64,000 bases of DNA from Brevibacillus borstelensis (GCF_003710865.1 NZ_RHHO01000017.1:186001-250000), one strand, 5' to 3'; positions 15,859 through 24,751 are shown, numbered from the stretch's first letter. The notes: generated by a model from the sequence alone, not told the origin. Program-made: numbers and translations.

Positions 15859-17544
15859 ATGTTGTCCTCTCGTGAAGTGGTGTTGCAATTGACAGATCAA
15901 TTGGTGAAGGTAGAGAGTGTGGTCAACACGCCGGGAGAGATCGATGTCGCCCGAGCCTTGTATGAGCTGTTATCCTCGTTGCCCTATTTTCAGGAACATC
16001 CGGACAGACTGCTCCTTTCACGTACCGTAGACGATGAGGTAGAGCGGTACAATGTGCTTGCCTTCGTAAAGGGAACCAAGGCTGCTGACAGTCGAACCGT
16101 CATTTTGATGGGACACACCGATACGGTCGGCATCGAAGATTTTGGCCATTTGAAAGACAAGGCTTGCCATCCGCAGGAACTTATGAAAGCGCTTCGACAG
16201 GAATCGCTGCCACCTCTGGTAAAAGAACAGTTGGAGTCGGGCGAGTGGCATTTCGGGCGCGGTGTGCTGGATATGAAAAGCGGGGTGGCCAGCCATGTAT
16301 ATTTGCTGAAATATTACGCCGAGCACCCCGACGAGCTGGCGGGCAACCTGGTGCTGCTGGCTGAATGCGATGAAGAAGACAGTTCGCATGGAGTACTGTC
16401 CGGCATCAAAGACTTGAAACGCTGGAAGGAAGAGCATGGCTTCGAATATATTGCGCTGATCAATTCGGATTTTGTGGCGCCGCTTTATGAGGGAGACGAA
16501 AACCGTTATGTTTACAAGGGGACGATTGGCAAACTCCTGCCTTCCTTTTTCATCACGGGAGCGGAGACGCATGTAGGCTCCTGCTTTGAAGGCCTGGACC
16601 CGAATTTTCTCGCCGCCGAGCTGACGCGGCAGATCAGCTACAATCCGGAGCTGTGCGACGAGGCGTTGGGTGAGATCCCGGTACCGCCGGTTTCGTTGAA
16701 GCAAATGGATTTGAAGCCGACCTATACGGTTCAAACCGCGCTGTCAGCCTATGTGTACTACAACTTTTTCACCGTTTCCTGGTCGCCGAAGGAAGTGCTG
16801 GACAAGTTGAAGGAGCAGGCGGAGATTGCCTTTGCCAATGCGCTCTGTGTTTTGGAAGACCGCTACCGCCGTTACCGCGAGCGCTGCAATGAAGCGTATC
16901 AGCCGCTGCCGTGGAAGCCCCGGGTCATGATCTACGAGGAGATGCACCGGCAGCTGCTGGAGGAGCATGGGGAAAGCTTCGCCCTTCATATGAAAGCCTT
17001 CAAAGAGGAGCTTATGCAAGACAAGACATTGGATACGAGAATGTTTGCCGCGAGAGTGGTAGAAGAAGAGTGGAGCTGGATGAGGGACAAAAGCCCGGCG
17101 ATCATCCTGTTTTATTCCTCGCTGTATTCACCGCCGATCGATTTGAGCGGCAAAGACGAACGGGAGAGGCAGCTGCTGCGTGCATTGGAGGAGGCAGTCG
17201 AAGCCGTTCAACCGAACTATGCCCATCCGATCGTAGCAAAAAATTTCTTTCCTTATATTTGCGACATGAGCATGGTTTGCTTGCGTGATGACGAAGCAGG
17301 GATTCGCGCCGTAAGCGACAACAACCCGGGTTGGGGGACCAAGCACTATGTGAATTACGAAGACATCCGCGACCTCAATGTTCCTGCCATTAATATCGGC
17401 CCTTATGGGTATGACGCGCACAAAAAATACGAGCGGATGGAAATCGCGTTCTCGACTGAAATCGTTCCGCAGCTAACCGATCTGGTCATCCGCAAGCTGA
17501 TCGGAAACGAAGTAAATATAGACACGTCCCTGCAGGTGTACTAG
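15859..17544 (+). CDS. RocB-like M20/M25/M40 family peptidase
   Basis: 561 residues, much longer than typical M20 enzymes and close in size to B. subtilis RocB of the arginine utilisation cluster, whose biochemical role is unclear. Metal-site elements are visible: VILMGHTDTVG, RGVLDMKSGVASH and LAECDEEDSSHG. The C-terminal half carries a long helical insert and ends with YGYDAHKKYERME. AAGGAG lies upstream of the ATG. A sensor kinase gene follows after 77 nt on the same strand and may be co-transcribed. Confidence 0.8.
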   Translation: MLSSREVVLQLTDQLVKVESVVNTPGEIDVARALYELLSSLPYFQEHPDRLLLSRTVDDEVERYNVLAFVKGTKAADSRTVILMGHTDTVGIEDFGHLKDKACHPQELMKALRQESLPPLVKEQLESGEWHFGRGVLDMKSGVASHVYLLKYYAEHPDELAGNLVLLAECDEEDSSHGVLSGIKDLKRWKEEHGFEYIALINSDFVAPLYEGDENRYVYKGTIGKLLPSFFITGAETHVGSCFEGLDPNFLAAELTRQISYNPELCDEALGEIPVPPVSLKQMDLKPTYTVQTALSAYVYYNFFTVSWSPKEVLDKLKEQAEIAFANALCVLEDRYRRYRERCNEAYQPLPWKPRVMIYEEMHRQLLEEHGESFALHMKAFKEELMQDKTLDTRMFAARVVEEEWSWMRDKSPAIILFYSSLYSPPIDLSGKDERERQLLRALEEAVEAVQPNYAHPIVAKNFFPYICDMSMVCLRDDEAGIRAVSDNNPGWGTKHYVNYEDIRDLNVPAINIGPYGYDAHKKYERMEIAFSTEIVPQLTDLVIRKLIGNEVNIDTSLQVY

Positions 17545-17621
17545 AATGAACGTGACCGAGACTGGAGACAAATGGCTGTAAGATAAGGGGATGCCATAGG
17601 GTCCGCAATGGGGTAGAGAAC

Positions 17622-18953
17622 ATGTTTGTAACCATATATAAAAAACCCCGTGTCATGCTGGTGTTATGGATAGCCGCGATTATACTGCTCGTGCTGACAG
17701 CCGTTAATGTGGCCGTTTCCTATCGAAACACGATGAAATCCGTGCACATCTCCCTCGCATCCAAAAGCATGCAGGAAGCAGCATATATTGCCGGGAAACT
17801 GGACGTATCGGCCTACAGGACGCTGTTGCGAGCGCCTGCAAGCAATCAAGCCGCCTTTGCCAGAATTCAGGAGCAGCTGCAAGCCGCTCGTGAGATGGCA
17901 GGTGCTTTGTACGTCTATACGATGCAAATCGATGATCGCCAAAAAATTGCCAAAACCGTTGTAACCGCCCACCCGCCCGATTCGCCGCTTTCGTTTCCGC
18001 CTGGACAAATTTGCAACGTGACGGAACAGCAAATCGGGCAGGTGAAACAGGGCTACAGCTACTATTCCGATGTCATCAAAGACCCGATTTATGGGGAGTA
18101 CGTGTCGGCAGGGGCACCCATCTACGACGAAGCCGGACATGTGATCGGCATTCTCGGTGTGGATGTCAGCGCGGACAATATGTACAGCATCGGCCGGGAA
18201 GTGTTGCGCAGCAGCACATACACTTTTGTCTTTCATGCATTGTTTGTCGCGCTGCTGGCGGCAATTTTCCTCTTGCTGCAAAAATGGTACCGTCGCGAGC
18301 TGAAAGCGGCCGTCGGGGATACGGAGAGAACGTATCAGGACGAGATCCGTTCCGTGATTGCCTCGATGCGTTCGATCCGCCACGACTTTGTCAATCACAT
18401 GCAGGTTCTGTACGGCTTGATCGAATGCAGGTATTACGACAAGGCGCATGAGTACATCAGGACCCTGATTCGGGAGGCCAAAGTACTCGATCTGTCCGTA
18501 CGGATACAAAATCCGGCGTTGATGGTCTTGCTGCATACCAAATGGGAAAAGGCACGGACACGTCAAATTTTGATGCAATTGGAGGTCAGCCAGCACCCAT
18601 TTGACCAGATTCCTTCCGTTGATCTGATCAAGATTTTGTCCAATTTGCTGGACAATGCAATTGAGGCGGCCGAGGAGGCGGAAGGAGAAAAGCGAATCCG
18701 GCTGTGCTGCCAGGAGGATGATTCGGCGTACCGGTTTACGGTGGAAAATACCGGCCCCGAAATCCCGCCCCGTCAACTGACGGCGATCTTCCAGGAGGGG
18801 GTCAGCACGAAACGGCGCGATGGCGAGCCGCCCAGAGGCATCGGTCTTTCGATCGTCCGGGAGGTCATAAGGAAGTACGCAGGAGAAATTGACGTCGAAT
18901 CGGCGAACGGAGTCACGAGGTTTCAGGTTCGTTTGCCTGTGAAGAAGAGATGA
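17622..18953 (+). CDS. Membrane sensor histidine kinase (Spo0B-like HisKA, no adjacent response regulator)
   Basis: 443 residues. TM1 is near residues 10-32, an extracytoplasmic Cache-like domain spans about 35-195 (YSYYSDVIKDPIYGEYVSAG, IGILGVDVSAD), and TM2 covers about 200-220. The phospho-acceptor histidine is H254 in MRSIRHDFVNHMQVL, which belongs to the Spo0B/DcuS/CitA-type kinases. The ATPase domain has NLLDNAIEAA and a G2-like GIGLSIVRE. No response regulator gene is adjacent. It follows the RocB-like gene and could sense an amino acid or organic acid, which is speculation. Confidence 0.85.
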   Translation: MFVTIYKKPRVMLVLWIAAIILLVLTAVNVAVSYRNTMKSVHISLASKSMQEAAYIAGKLDVSAYRTLLRAPASNQAAFARIQEQLQAAREMAGALYVYTMQIDDRQKIAKTVVTAHPPDSPLSFPPGQICNVTEQQIGQVKQGYSYYSDVIKDPIYGEYVSAGAPIYDEAGHVIGILGVDVSADNMYSIGREVLRSSTYTFVFHALFVALLAAIFLLLQKWYRRELKAAVGDTERTYQDEIRSVIASMRSIRHDFVNHMQVLYGLIECRYYDKAHEYIRTLIREAKVLDLSVRIQNPALMVLLHTKWEKARTRQILMQLEVSQHPFDQIPSVDLIKILSNLLDNAIEAAEEAEGEKRIRLCCQEDDSAYRFTVENTGPEIPPRQLTAIFQEGVSTKRRDGEPPRGIGLSIVREVIRKYAGEIDVESANGVTRFQVRLPVKKR

Positions 18954-18961
18954 ATATTTCT

Positions 18962-18996
18962 AAGAAGCTGCCCCTTTTTAAGGGCAGCTTCTTTCG
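18962..18996. terminator. Intrinsic terminator between the kinase and the GNAT gene
   Basis: 12-bp perfect arms (AAGAAGCTGCCC and complement) enclose an 8-nt loop rich in T and A. It lies between convergent genes and may serve both strands. Confidence 0.75.
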
Positions 18997-19002
18997 TCCC
19001 AA

Positions 19003-19458
19003 TCACTCATCGCTGGACATAACGAAAAACTCCTTGCCGTAGCCGATCTTCTCCCAGAATTTTTGCGCTGAAGTGTTCTCCACATCGACAAGTACGGAAA
19101 CGGCTGAGACCTCCTGGCGCTGAAACCAGTCATTCATTTCTGCCACAAGCGCTTTTGCCGTGTGCTGTCTGCGATATTCCGGCACAACGTATACTTCGTC
19201 GATTTGGCCGAGGAAGATGTCTTCGATCAAATCTTTTTTCAGAGAGGCAAGAGCATAGCCGATCAGTCTGGAAGCGCTGTCGAGCGCTACATACACCACG
19301 CCGAAACGGGATTGGGTGTATTGCACGAGCTGGTCATGGATACTCTCCTGTTCTTCGGCAGACAGTTCGCTTTCTGCTACTTCTTTGCAATTTTCATTCC
19401 ACAGCTTGATGATGTCGGTAAAATGATCATGTGATGCTTGTTCGATACGGATAGTCAT
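19003..19458 (-). CDS. GNAT-family N-acetyltransferase
   Basis: 151 residues with a GNAT fold: an N-terminal IRIEQASHDHFTDIIKLW, the acetyl-CoA loop region EVYVVPEYRRQHTAKALVAEM and the C-terminal ALDSASRLIGYALASL/VSVLVDVENTSAQKFWEKIGYGKE elements. The substrate is unknown. The start at 19458 is placed by family length; GGGAG is 11 nt upstream. A start at 19479 would add seven residues. Confidence 0.8.
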   Translation of the reverse strand: MTIRIEQASHDHFTDIIKLWNENCKEVAESELSAEEQESIHDQLVQYTQSRFGVVYVALDSASRLIGYALASLKKDLIEDIFLGQIDEVYVVPEYRRQHTAKALVAEMNDWFQRQEVSAVSVLVDVENTSAQKFWEKIGYGKEFFVMSSDE

Positions 19459-19489
19459 TTTCCATTCGTCTCCCTTCACAAATGAGCAA

Positions 19490-20194
19490 TCAGACAGGAA
19501 GTGTTTTCGTTAAACAAAATCGGATCTTTTCCAGTGCCATGTCAACCTGGCCGATTTCTCCGGCGTTGAACTTGTCCAGCACATCGTCCACTTGATGACA
19601 GGCAAACGCTCTTTTTATCCTGAGCACATCCTGCAAGCAGTCCCGTTCCAGATCATGGAGCTGCCGGTTTTTGAAATATCCTGCGGCAAATGCGCCAAAG
19701 TACAGATCTCCCGTCTCTTCGGAGTCATCATCCTTCCGGTTCCCTTCGTAGGCCAAGAACGCTGCTTCACCGGCGAAGTGACAGAGAATACCATCGTTTC
19801 CTGCAAGGTGAAAGTCAATGATGCTGCACAGGCTGCCGTCATCATCCACGAGCAGGTTATTCAGAGAAAAATCCCCTTATACCGCTTCTGCGGGGAAATC
19901 TGGCCACAATATCTCCAGAAACGCCCGTTTTTTCTCGTATAACGCGTAAATCTCCTGCCACAAGCTTTGATTCGCTTCGCTGGCTTGCACGGCTTTTTGG
20001 AGGGTGCAGACGTCTTCAGCGAGATCGTCAGTTGGGCCGAACATGCTCCACGGGCTGAAAGAAGTAAACGGAATGGCGTCTTCTGCGGAGAGGCGATGCA
20101 TGGCTCCCAGCCATTCCCCCGCTTGCCGGATCAGGCCTGGATCAAGGCAATCCGCTTCCTTCCCTGGCATGCATTGTTCGACGGTAGCAAAAGC
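19490..20194 (-). pseudogene. Decayed phosphotransferase (APH/choline-kinase-like) gene
   Basis: Two in-frame segments (97 and about 128 residues) are separated by a single TAA at 19877-19879. The second resumes with GDFSLNNLLVDDDGSLCSII then DFHLAGND, which is the APH catalytic loop (GDF..NN) and the metal-binding IIDF. The first segment carries the usual helical region (DPGLIRQAGEWLGAMHRLSA). The N-terminal ATP-binding lobe is absent: the frame meets a stop at 20195-20197. The gene therefore has a 5' truncation plus a nonsense codon. An error at the TAA is possible, but the missing lobe argues for true decay. Confidence 0.75.
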
Positions 20195-20539
20195 TTATTG
20201 ACCGTCAAAAGACGGCTATAGTCCTTTTTTGCTGCATGGCAAACTTGCTCCCTTTTTAATGGTATTCACCATATTTGGCAATTTTTTAATCTGCCATAAA
20301 TCGATACGAATGACAGGATGGAAAGTTACATTTTTTGTAATGGTCTGGAATAAGAGGTCGGTCTGTCCGGCGCAGGAAGCTTTCTCGGCAGAAAAGATGC
20401 CAATAGGGGGCCAGCCGAACCGTCCAGATTCGGCTGGAAACGAGAAAAAGGCTTCGGGAGCGGGGCCATCGCTCGCAAAGCCTTTTTCTGGGCAGCCGGA
20501 CGGGCCGGCTGTGGACGATCTGATTTGTTGATTGGCGAT
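20195..20539. other. Gene-free stretch between the pseudogene and the MFS gene
   Basis: 345 bases without a convincing gene. It holds a 5-bp hairpin with an AAAA loop (20202-20215), an AT-rich segment with short poly-T tracts (20226-20335), a 9-bp inverted repeat (20411-20419 with 20429-20437), the bidirectional terminator listed separately and a 7-bp repeat (20493-20499 with 20505-20511). Open frames here are short and show no family features. Confidence 0.6.
20445..20487. terminator. Bidirectional intrinsic terminator after the MFS gene
   Basis: AAAAAGGCTT and AAGCCTTTTT form a 10-bp stem with a 23-nt loop, giving a T-run on either strand. It lies downstream of the minus-strand MFS gene. 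Confidence 0.75.
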
Positions 20540-21721
20540 TCAGGCGTCGATAGTTGAAGCAGCGTCTGCAGTCGTCTTTTCGGAACCGGGACGGGTAATG
20601 GAAAAGACCGCACACCCCAGCGAAACCAGGACGAAGCAGGCGCCGACCCACGCGTTGTACTGAACCGAGGCTTTCTCGATCACGATGCCTCCGACAGCCG
20701 ATCCAAGCGCGATCCCGACGTGCAGGACAGAGGTGTTCAACCCAAGCAGAATGTCGGCTGTCCGGGGAGAGGTCTGGATCAAGTAGTTCTGCTGGGCGGG
20801 TGAAATGGCCCAGCTCAGTGCGCTCCACACCACCATCACGATCAAAAATACGTAGAGCGATCCGGTGGTAAAGGGCAGGGATGCCATCACCAGCCCGAAG
20901 GCCGAAACGATGACGAGGATTGATTTGGGCGGCCCCCATTTATCGGAAATCCATCCGCCTACGCCCCCGCCCATGACTGCAGCGACGCCGAACAGCAGAT
21001 AGACAAAACTGAGCCAGGCTCCTTCCAACTGCATCGTTTCCTGCAAAAAGGGAGTAAAGTACGCATACAGCGTCAAATGGCCGGTCAGCATCAGCATCGT
21101 AATCAACTGGGCGCTGACGATCTTCTCGCTTTTCAATGAAGCGAGCTGTTGCCGCAGCGGTATCGCCGGAGGCGTTTGAACATTGGTCAGCATAATGCTG
21201 AGGCAGAGCATCGCCACAAGGCTAAGTCCGGCGATGAGCCAAAACGGAGCACGCCAGCCAAATGCGTTGCCGAGTGTCATTCCCATCGGGACACCGAGCA
21301 CCAAAGAGCCGCTGATCCCCATGAAGATGATGCCCAATGCCCGGCCCCGGTAGGCAGGCTCGACGATTTGCGTGGCGATTGAAATGGACAAGACGGTCAG
21401 CAGGGCCCCGCAGGAGGCGGAAAGAATCCGGGCGATGAGCAGGACCGAGTACACCGGACTGAGCGCGGCTAGCACATTGCTCAGAAAAAAGCCGAACAGG
21501 GCCAGCAAATAAAGGCGCTTGCGGGCAATTTTTCGAGTGACGTGCATTAGGATTGGCGCTGAAACGGCAAACGACAGGGAAAACACTGTAATCAACTGCC
21601 CGGCGGCGCTAAGCGGAATATTCAGGTCTGCGGTGATCAGATTCATCGTCCCGCCGATGATCAGCTCCACCGTCCCGACCACAAAGGTTGCAATAGCAAG
21701 AATAAAAACGCGAGGATTCAC
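20540..21721 (-). CDS. MFS transporter, DHA1 family (drug/sugar efflux-like)
   Basis: 393 residues with 12 predicted membrane helices. Motif A-like residues occur after TM2 (MHVTRKIARKRLYLLALF) and between TM8 and TM9 (GGWISDKWGPPKS). A motif C-like GISGSLVLGVPMG lies in TM5, typical of proton-driven antiporters such as AraJ/YdhP/Cml-like exporters. The start is GTG at 21721, with AAAGGAG 9 nt upstream. A TrmB-like regulator lies directly upstream on the same strand, and a 13-bp palindrome separates them. Substrate unknown. Confidence 0.87.
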   Translation of the reverse strand: MNPRVFILAIATFVVGTVELIIGGTMNLITADLNIPLSAAGQLITVFSLSFAVSAPILMHVTRKIARKRLYLLALFGFFLSNVLAALSPVYSVLLIARILSASCGALLTVLSISIATQIVEPAYRGRALGIIFMGISGSLVLGVPMGMTLGNAFGWRAPFWLIAGLSLVAMLCLSIMLTNVQTPPAIPLRQQLASLKSEKIVSAQLITMLMLTGHLTLYAYFTPFLQETMQLEGAWLSFVYLLFGVAAVMGGGVGGWISDKWGPPKSILVIVSAFGLVMASLPFTTGSLYVFLIVMVVWSALSWAISPAQQNYLIQTSPRTADILLGLNTSVLHVGIALGSAVGGIVIEKASVQYNAWVGACFVLVSLGCAVFSITRPGSEKTTADAASTIDA

Positions 21722-21746
21722 ACAGAAGAGCTCCTTTCTGCACCTG

Positions 21747-21778
21747 AAAAAGGTTACCACCATGATGGTAACCTTTTT
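21747..21778. terminator. 13-bp perfect palindrome: terminator and possible operator
   Basis: AAAAAGGTTACCA and TGGTAACCTTTTT flank a 6-nt centre. It works as an intrinsic terminator for the regulator gene (T-run on the minus strand). It also lies exactly in the leader region of the MFS gene, 26 bases before its start, so it may act as an attenuator or regulator site as well. Confidence 0.7.
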
Positions 21779-21813
21779 GGTCTGCGCATTCAAGAAAAAA
21801 ATCATGGATGATG

Positions 21814-22572
21814 TTAGTAACGGAGCCGGATGAGCATGCGCCGTATCTCTTCGTCTCCAAAAAGCAGGTCGTAATGCTTTTGCGTAATGCGGGCCAATGC
21901 TACGTCATGGAAAAAGAAGTCGGCGAAGAATTTGACAAACGGCTGTGCTCTCGTCTGAATAGCTTGCCAGTTGCCGTCTTCTTCTCCGGCAAACATGATC
22001 TCCTCCTGATCCGCTACGATGAGCTGGAAGCGTTCCAATCCCTCGTGCTCCTCCGAAGGGATTAAGACGTGGACCCGTTTGAGGTTTGTCTGTATCTCTC
22101 CGACCACCAGCGCTTCCACTTCTACGCCTTCCCGTTCCTTTTCCTCGAGGAGAGGGATAAATCCGGCAAAATCGTCATTCCAGGCGGAGATGCGGATGGA
22201 CTTGACGGCTCGCTGAATCAAGTGCTTGCTTTCAGCGCGTATGGAGGAGTCGACCTTGAGGTTCCAAATCCGGTCATCCCGTACCTGCTTGCTGGCCAAA
22301 GAGGTTTTGAGCCGCTCCACGTCGTGCTGAAATTGACTGGTCAGCTTGTCGATCAGGCTGTTTAGCGGCAGAGCGGTATACCATTTCTTTTTATCCGACA
22401 CAGAATCGAGGACCAGGCCCTTGTCTACCAGACGGGTCAGCACTTCGTAAATTTTCGCTTTGGGAACGCCGGAATGCTTGACGATCATTGTGGCATCCAT
22501 GGGAGACTCGCTTGCCGCGAGCGTCTCATATACTTTGCTTTCGTAATGGGAAAATCCGAATGTTTCCAACAT
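21814..22572 (-). CDS. TrmB-family transcriptional regulator
   Basis: 252 residues. An N-terminal winged helix (residues about 8-75: FGFSHYESKVYETLAASE, then VKHSGVPKAKIYEVLTRLVDKGLV) is followed by a coiled-coil linker and a C-terminal effector domain with a phospholipase-D-like AWNDDFAGFIPLLEEKE section, the pattern of TrmB proteins. The start at 22572 has GGAGGG 7 nt upstream. It probably controls the downstream MFS transporter and itself. The effector is unknown; TrmB relatives bind sugars, but bacterial members are diverse. Confidence 0.85.
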   Translation of the reverse strand: MLETFGFSHYESKVYETLAASESPMDATMIVKHSGVPKAKIYEVLTRLVDKGLVLDSVSDKKKWYTALPLNSLIDKLTSQFQHDVERLKTSLASKQVRDDRIWNLKVDSSIRAESKHLIQRAVKSIRISAWNDDFAGFIPLLEEKEREGVEVEALVVGEIQTNLKRVHVLIPSEEHEGLERFQLIVADQEEIMFAGEEDGNWQAIQTRAQPFVKFFADFFFHDVALARITQKHYDLLFGDEEIRRMLIRLRY

Positions 22573-22603
22573 GACAATGCCCTCCAACCGGTTTGATCCG
22601 TGC

Positions 22604-22627
22604 ATAGAAGATATGCCTTCTATTATA
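22604..22627 (-). promoter_or_regulatory. -10 element overlapped by an inverted repeat, promoter of the TrmB gene
   Basis: On the minus strand a perfect TATAAT (22627-22622) is followed at once by ATAGAAG-N6-CTTCTAT (22623-22604), so the repeat covers the expected transcription start. This suits autorepression. No good -35 box is seen. Confidence 0.5.
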
Positions 22628-22728
22628 CACACTTTTTTCCGCAAGTCCGGTAATGTCACGAGGAGGGGGGAGCATCCGCTCCGCAAGTGCGCTCGTCCCG
22701 CAAAACGAATCCCGCAGAAATAGGAAAA

Positions 22729-22755
22729 CCCCCTCATTATGAGGGGGGAATTTTT
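22729..22755. terminator. Intrinsic terminator downstream of the symporter gene
   Basis: CCCCCTC and GAGGGGG close a 5-nt loop. There are four Ts after the stem on the minus strand and five on the plus strand. It serves the minus-strand symporter gene ending at 22771. Confidence 0.8.
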
Positions 22756-22770
22756 GGGGTGCGAGCATAT

Positions 22771-24126
22771 TTACTGTGACAGCTTCGACTCCAGAGGCCC
22801 ATTCAAAAAGCGCTTCGTCTCGGCAACGACCACACCGGAGAGTCCGATCAGGCCGATCAGGTTGGGCACTGCCATCAAGCCGTTCATGATGTCGGAGAGC
22901 GTCCAGACCAGATCGAGCTTCATCGTTGCTCCGACAGCGACCATGACTACCCAGACGAATCGGTAGTATTTGGCAGAGCCTTTGCCGAACAAATATTCAA
23001 AGCATTTCTCGCCGTAATACGCCCACCCGAGGATGGTGGAGTAGGCAAACAGGATGATCGCAACGGCCAGCACGTAGCTGCCGGCTTGACCGAAGACGCT
23101 TTGGAAGGCGTAGGTAGTCGCTTCCACGCCAGACATACCGGTGGACCAGGCTCCCGTAGTGACCAAAGCAAGCCCTGTGATCGTACAGACGAGAATCGTA
23201 TCAATAAACGTCCCTGTCATGGAAACGAGCGCCTGCTTGGCCGGTTCGTCTGTTTTTGCCGCCGCGGCTGCGATCGGTGCGCTGCCCAGACCGGCCTCGT
23301 TGGAGAAGACACCCCGGGCAACCCCTTTTTGGATCGCCATGGCTACGGTCGCTCCCAAAAAGCCGCCTGCAGCCGAAGTGCCGTTAAACGCTCCGTGTAC
23401 AATGTCTGCCAATGCCTGCGGTACTTGACCCGCATGAAAGAGCACGACAATGATTCCGGCAACGATATAGAAAAGGGCCATAAACGGCACCATGACGCCG
23501 GTGACCTGTCCGATCTTTTTTACGCCGCCGAGAATGACAAAGGCGGTAAAGGCAGCCAGTACAATCCCCGTTGCGACCGGAGGGATCGAGAAGTTCAACT
23601 GTACCGCTTCAGCGACGGAATGGGACTGGACCATGTTTCCGATCCCGAAGGAAGCCATTGTTCCAAACAAGGCGAACAAAACAGCGAGCCATTTTTGCTT
23701 CAACCCTTTCTCCAAATAGTACATCGGTCCGCCGGAAAAAGTGCCGTCAGCCTGCCGGATGCGGTACTTGACAGCGAGAATCGCTTCGGCGTATTTCGTC
23801 GCCATCCCGAACAGAGCTGTGATCCACATCCAGAACAGAGCACCCGGTCCGCCGACCGCGACAGCCGTGGCCACCCCGGCGATATTTCCCATCCCGATCG
23901 TTGCCGCAAGCGCGGTCATCAGCGCCTGAAAGTGGTTGATGTCCCCAGCCGCTGTTTGCTCCTGCTGCTTCCCAAAAGCGAGGCGCAGCGCATACCACAG
24001 CTTTCTGAACTGCAGCCCTCGAAGGCGGATCGTCAGCATTACCCCAGTGCCGACGAGCAGTATCAGCGTAGGCAGTCCCCACACAAATCCATTCACCATT
24101 TCCAACCATTGCATAAGCATGTCCAT
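22771..24126 (-). CDS. Sodium:alanine/glycine symporter (AGCS family)
   Basis: 451 residues with about ten membrane helices. Hallmarks of the AGCS family are [20 protein letters not shown] near the N-terminus, [43 protein letters not shown] and [17 protein letters not shown]. It imports alanine or glycine with sodium. AAGGGGG precedes the ATG at 24126. A tandem glycine riboswitch with its own strong promoter lies 280-500 bases upstream and makes glycine the likely substrate. Confidence 0.92.
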   Translation of the reverse strand: MDMLMQWLEMVNGFVWGLPTLILLVGTGVMLTIRLRGLQFRKLWYALRLAFGKQQEQTAAGDINHFQALMTALAATIGMGNIAGVATAVAVGGPGALFWMWITALFGMATKYAEAILAVKYRIRQADGTFSGGPMYYLEKGLKQKWLAVLFALFGTMASFGIGNMVQSHSVAEAVQLNFSIPPVATGIVLAAFTAFVILGGVKKIGQVTGVMVPFMALFYIVAGIIVVLFHAGQVPQALADIVHGAFNGTSAAGGFLGATVAMAIQKGVARGVFSNEAGLGSAPIAAAAAKTDEPAKQALVSMTGTFIDTILVCTITGLALVTTGAWSTGMSGVEATTYAFQSVFGQAGSYVLAVAIILFAYSTILGWAYYGEKCFEYLFGKGSAKYYRFVWVVMVAVGATMKLDLVWTLSDIMNGLMAVPNLIGLIGLSGVVVAETKRFLNGPLESKLSQ

Positions 24127-24409
24127 CTCGGTTTCCCCCTTGCTGTTTTTGAAGAGAAAAAGAAAAAACATTTCACCCGAAAATGAAATGTTCTCTGGAG
24201 ACGGTCGCAGGACGTACAAAATTACGTAAATAAGAATACAAAAAACCGGCGGCAAACCGCATTTGTTGATGGGTGCAGAAAAGTTTAGCAACATGAAAAA
24301 TGTTCAATCTTCTGCAACACATAAAAAACTTCGTCATACGAAGAACGAATATCTTCGAGAGAACTGACAGCAAAGCTTTTTATCGACAAATTACTAACCG
24401 TTTTTGTAT
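24127..24409 (-). other. Leader between the glycine riboswitch and the symporter gene
   Basis: About 280 nt of AT-rich untranslated leader without a gene. It contains the terminator and antiterminator segments described separately and the ribosome binding site of the symporter gene. Confidence 0.6.
24323..24343 (-). terminator. Leader terminator of the glycine riboswitch, with a competing hairpin
   Basis: In the RNA, CTTCG-TATGA-CGAAG is followed by six Us. The same CTTCG can instead pair with an earlier CGAAG (genome 24353-24357). The two hairpins exclude each other, as expected for a transcription-attenuation platform, though both stems are only 5 bp. Confidence 0.5.
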
Positions 24410-24625
24410 AAGTCCAAGCGTCCACTCTGTCCTTTTACCTGAGAGATTATTCGCCGCGGCGAATTTGCTCCTTCGGTGCCCAATCCTCTTTTTGAAAAAA
24501 GAGGGAGTCTCTCCAGAGGCTCGTCCCCATGCAGTTTTACTAGTTTCCTAGACCTGAGAGTTTCGGGAAGGTTCCCTTGCCCCGTCGGTAGACATCTGTC
24601 TTCTCCTGAATGGTTCATCCGAACG
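24410..24625 (-). ncRNA. Tandem glycine riboswitch
   Basis: Both aptamers are visible on the minus strand. Aptamer 1 has CAGGAGAAGACAG, CCGACGGGGCAAG and AAACTCTCAGG. Aptamer 2 has TCTGGAGAGACTCC, GCACCGAAGGAGCAAA, AATCTCTCAGG and AAGGACAGAG. These are the conserved pieces of the gcvT-type glycine aptamer, repeated twice with a short linker. The element follows a perfect promoter and precedes the AGCS symporter gene. Ligand binding would adjust uptake to intracellular glycine; the direction of control cannot be read with certainty. Confidence 0.93.
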
Positions 24626-24644
24626 ATATGTGATTTATAAATCA

Positions 24645-24672
24645 ATTATAAGGAGCGAAGCGAGCTTGTCAA
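24645..24672 (-). promoter_or_regulatory. Consensus SigA promoter of the glycine riboswitch/symporter transcript
   Basis: On the minus strand TTGACA (24672-24667) and TATAAT (24650-24645) are separated by 16 nt. Transcription would start near 24638, just before the first aptamer. Confidence 0.85.
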
Positions 24673-24722
24673 TGGATTGAAAAAAATTGATCGATCCCCC
24701 GCTTCTGGCAGTTCTTGGTCTA

Positions 24723-24751
24723 TTCGACAGCGCTGAGCAATACGTTATATC
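24723..24751 (+). promoter_or_regulatory. Possible promoter of fixABCX
   Basis: TTCGAC and TATATC are spaced by 17 nt, about 100 bases before fixA. The match is modest. Confidence 0.35.

Noticed and set aside
20229..20531. A 100-codon frame in the gap after the phosphotransferase pseudogene
   Set aside because: It runs through the bidirectional terminator hairpin, has no proper ribosome site and no conserved segment.
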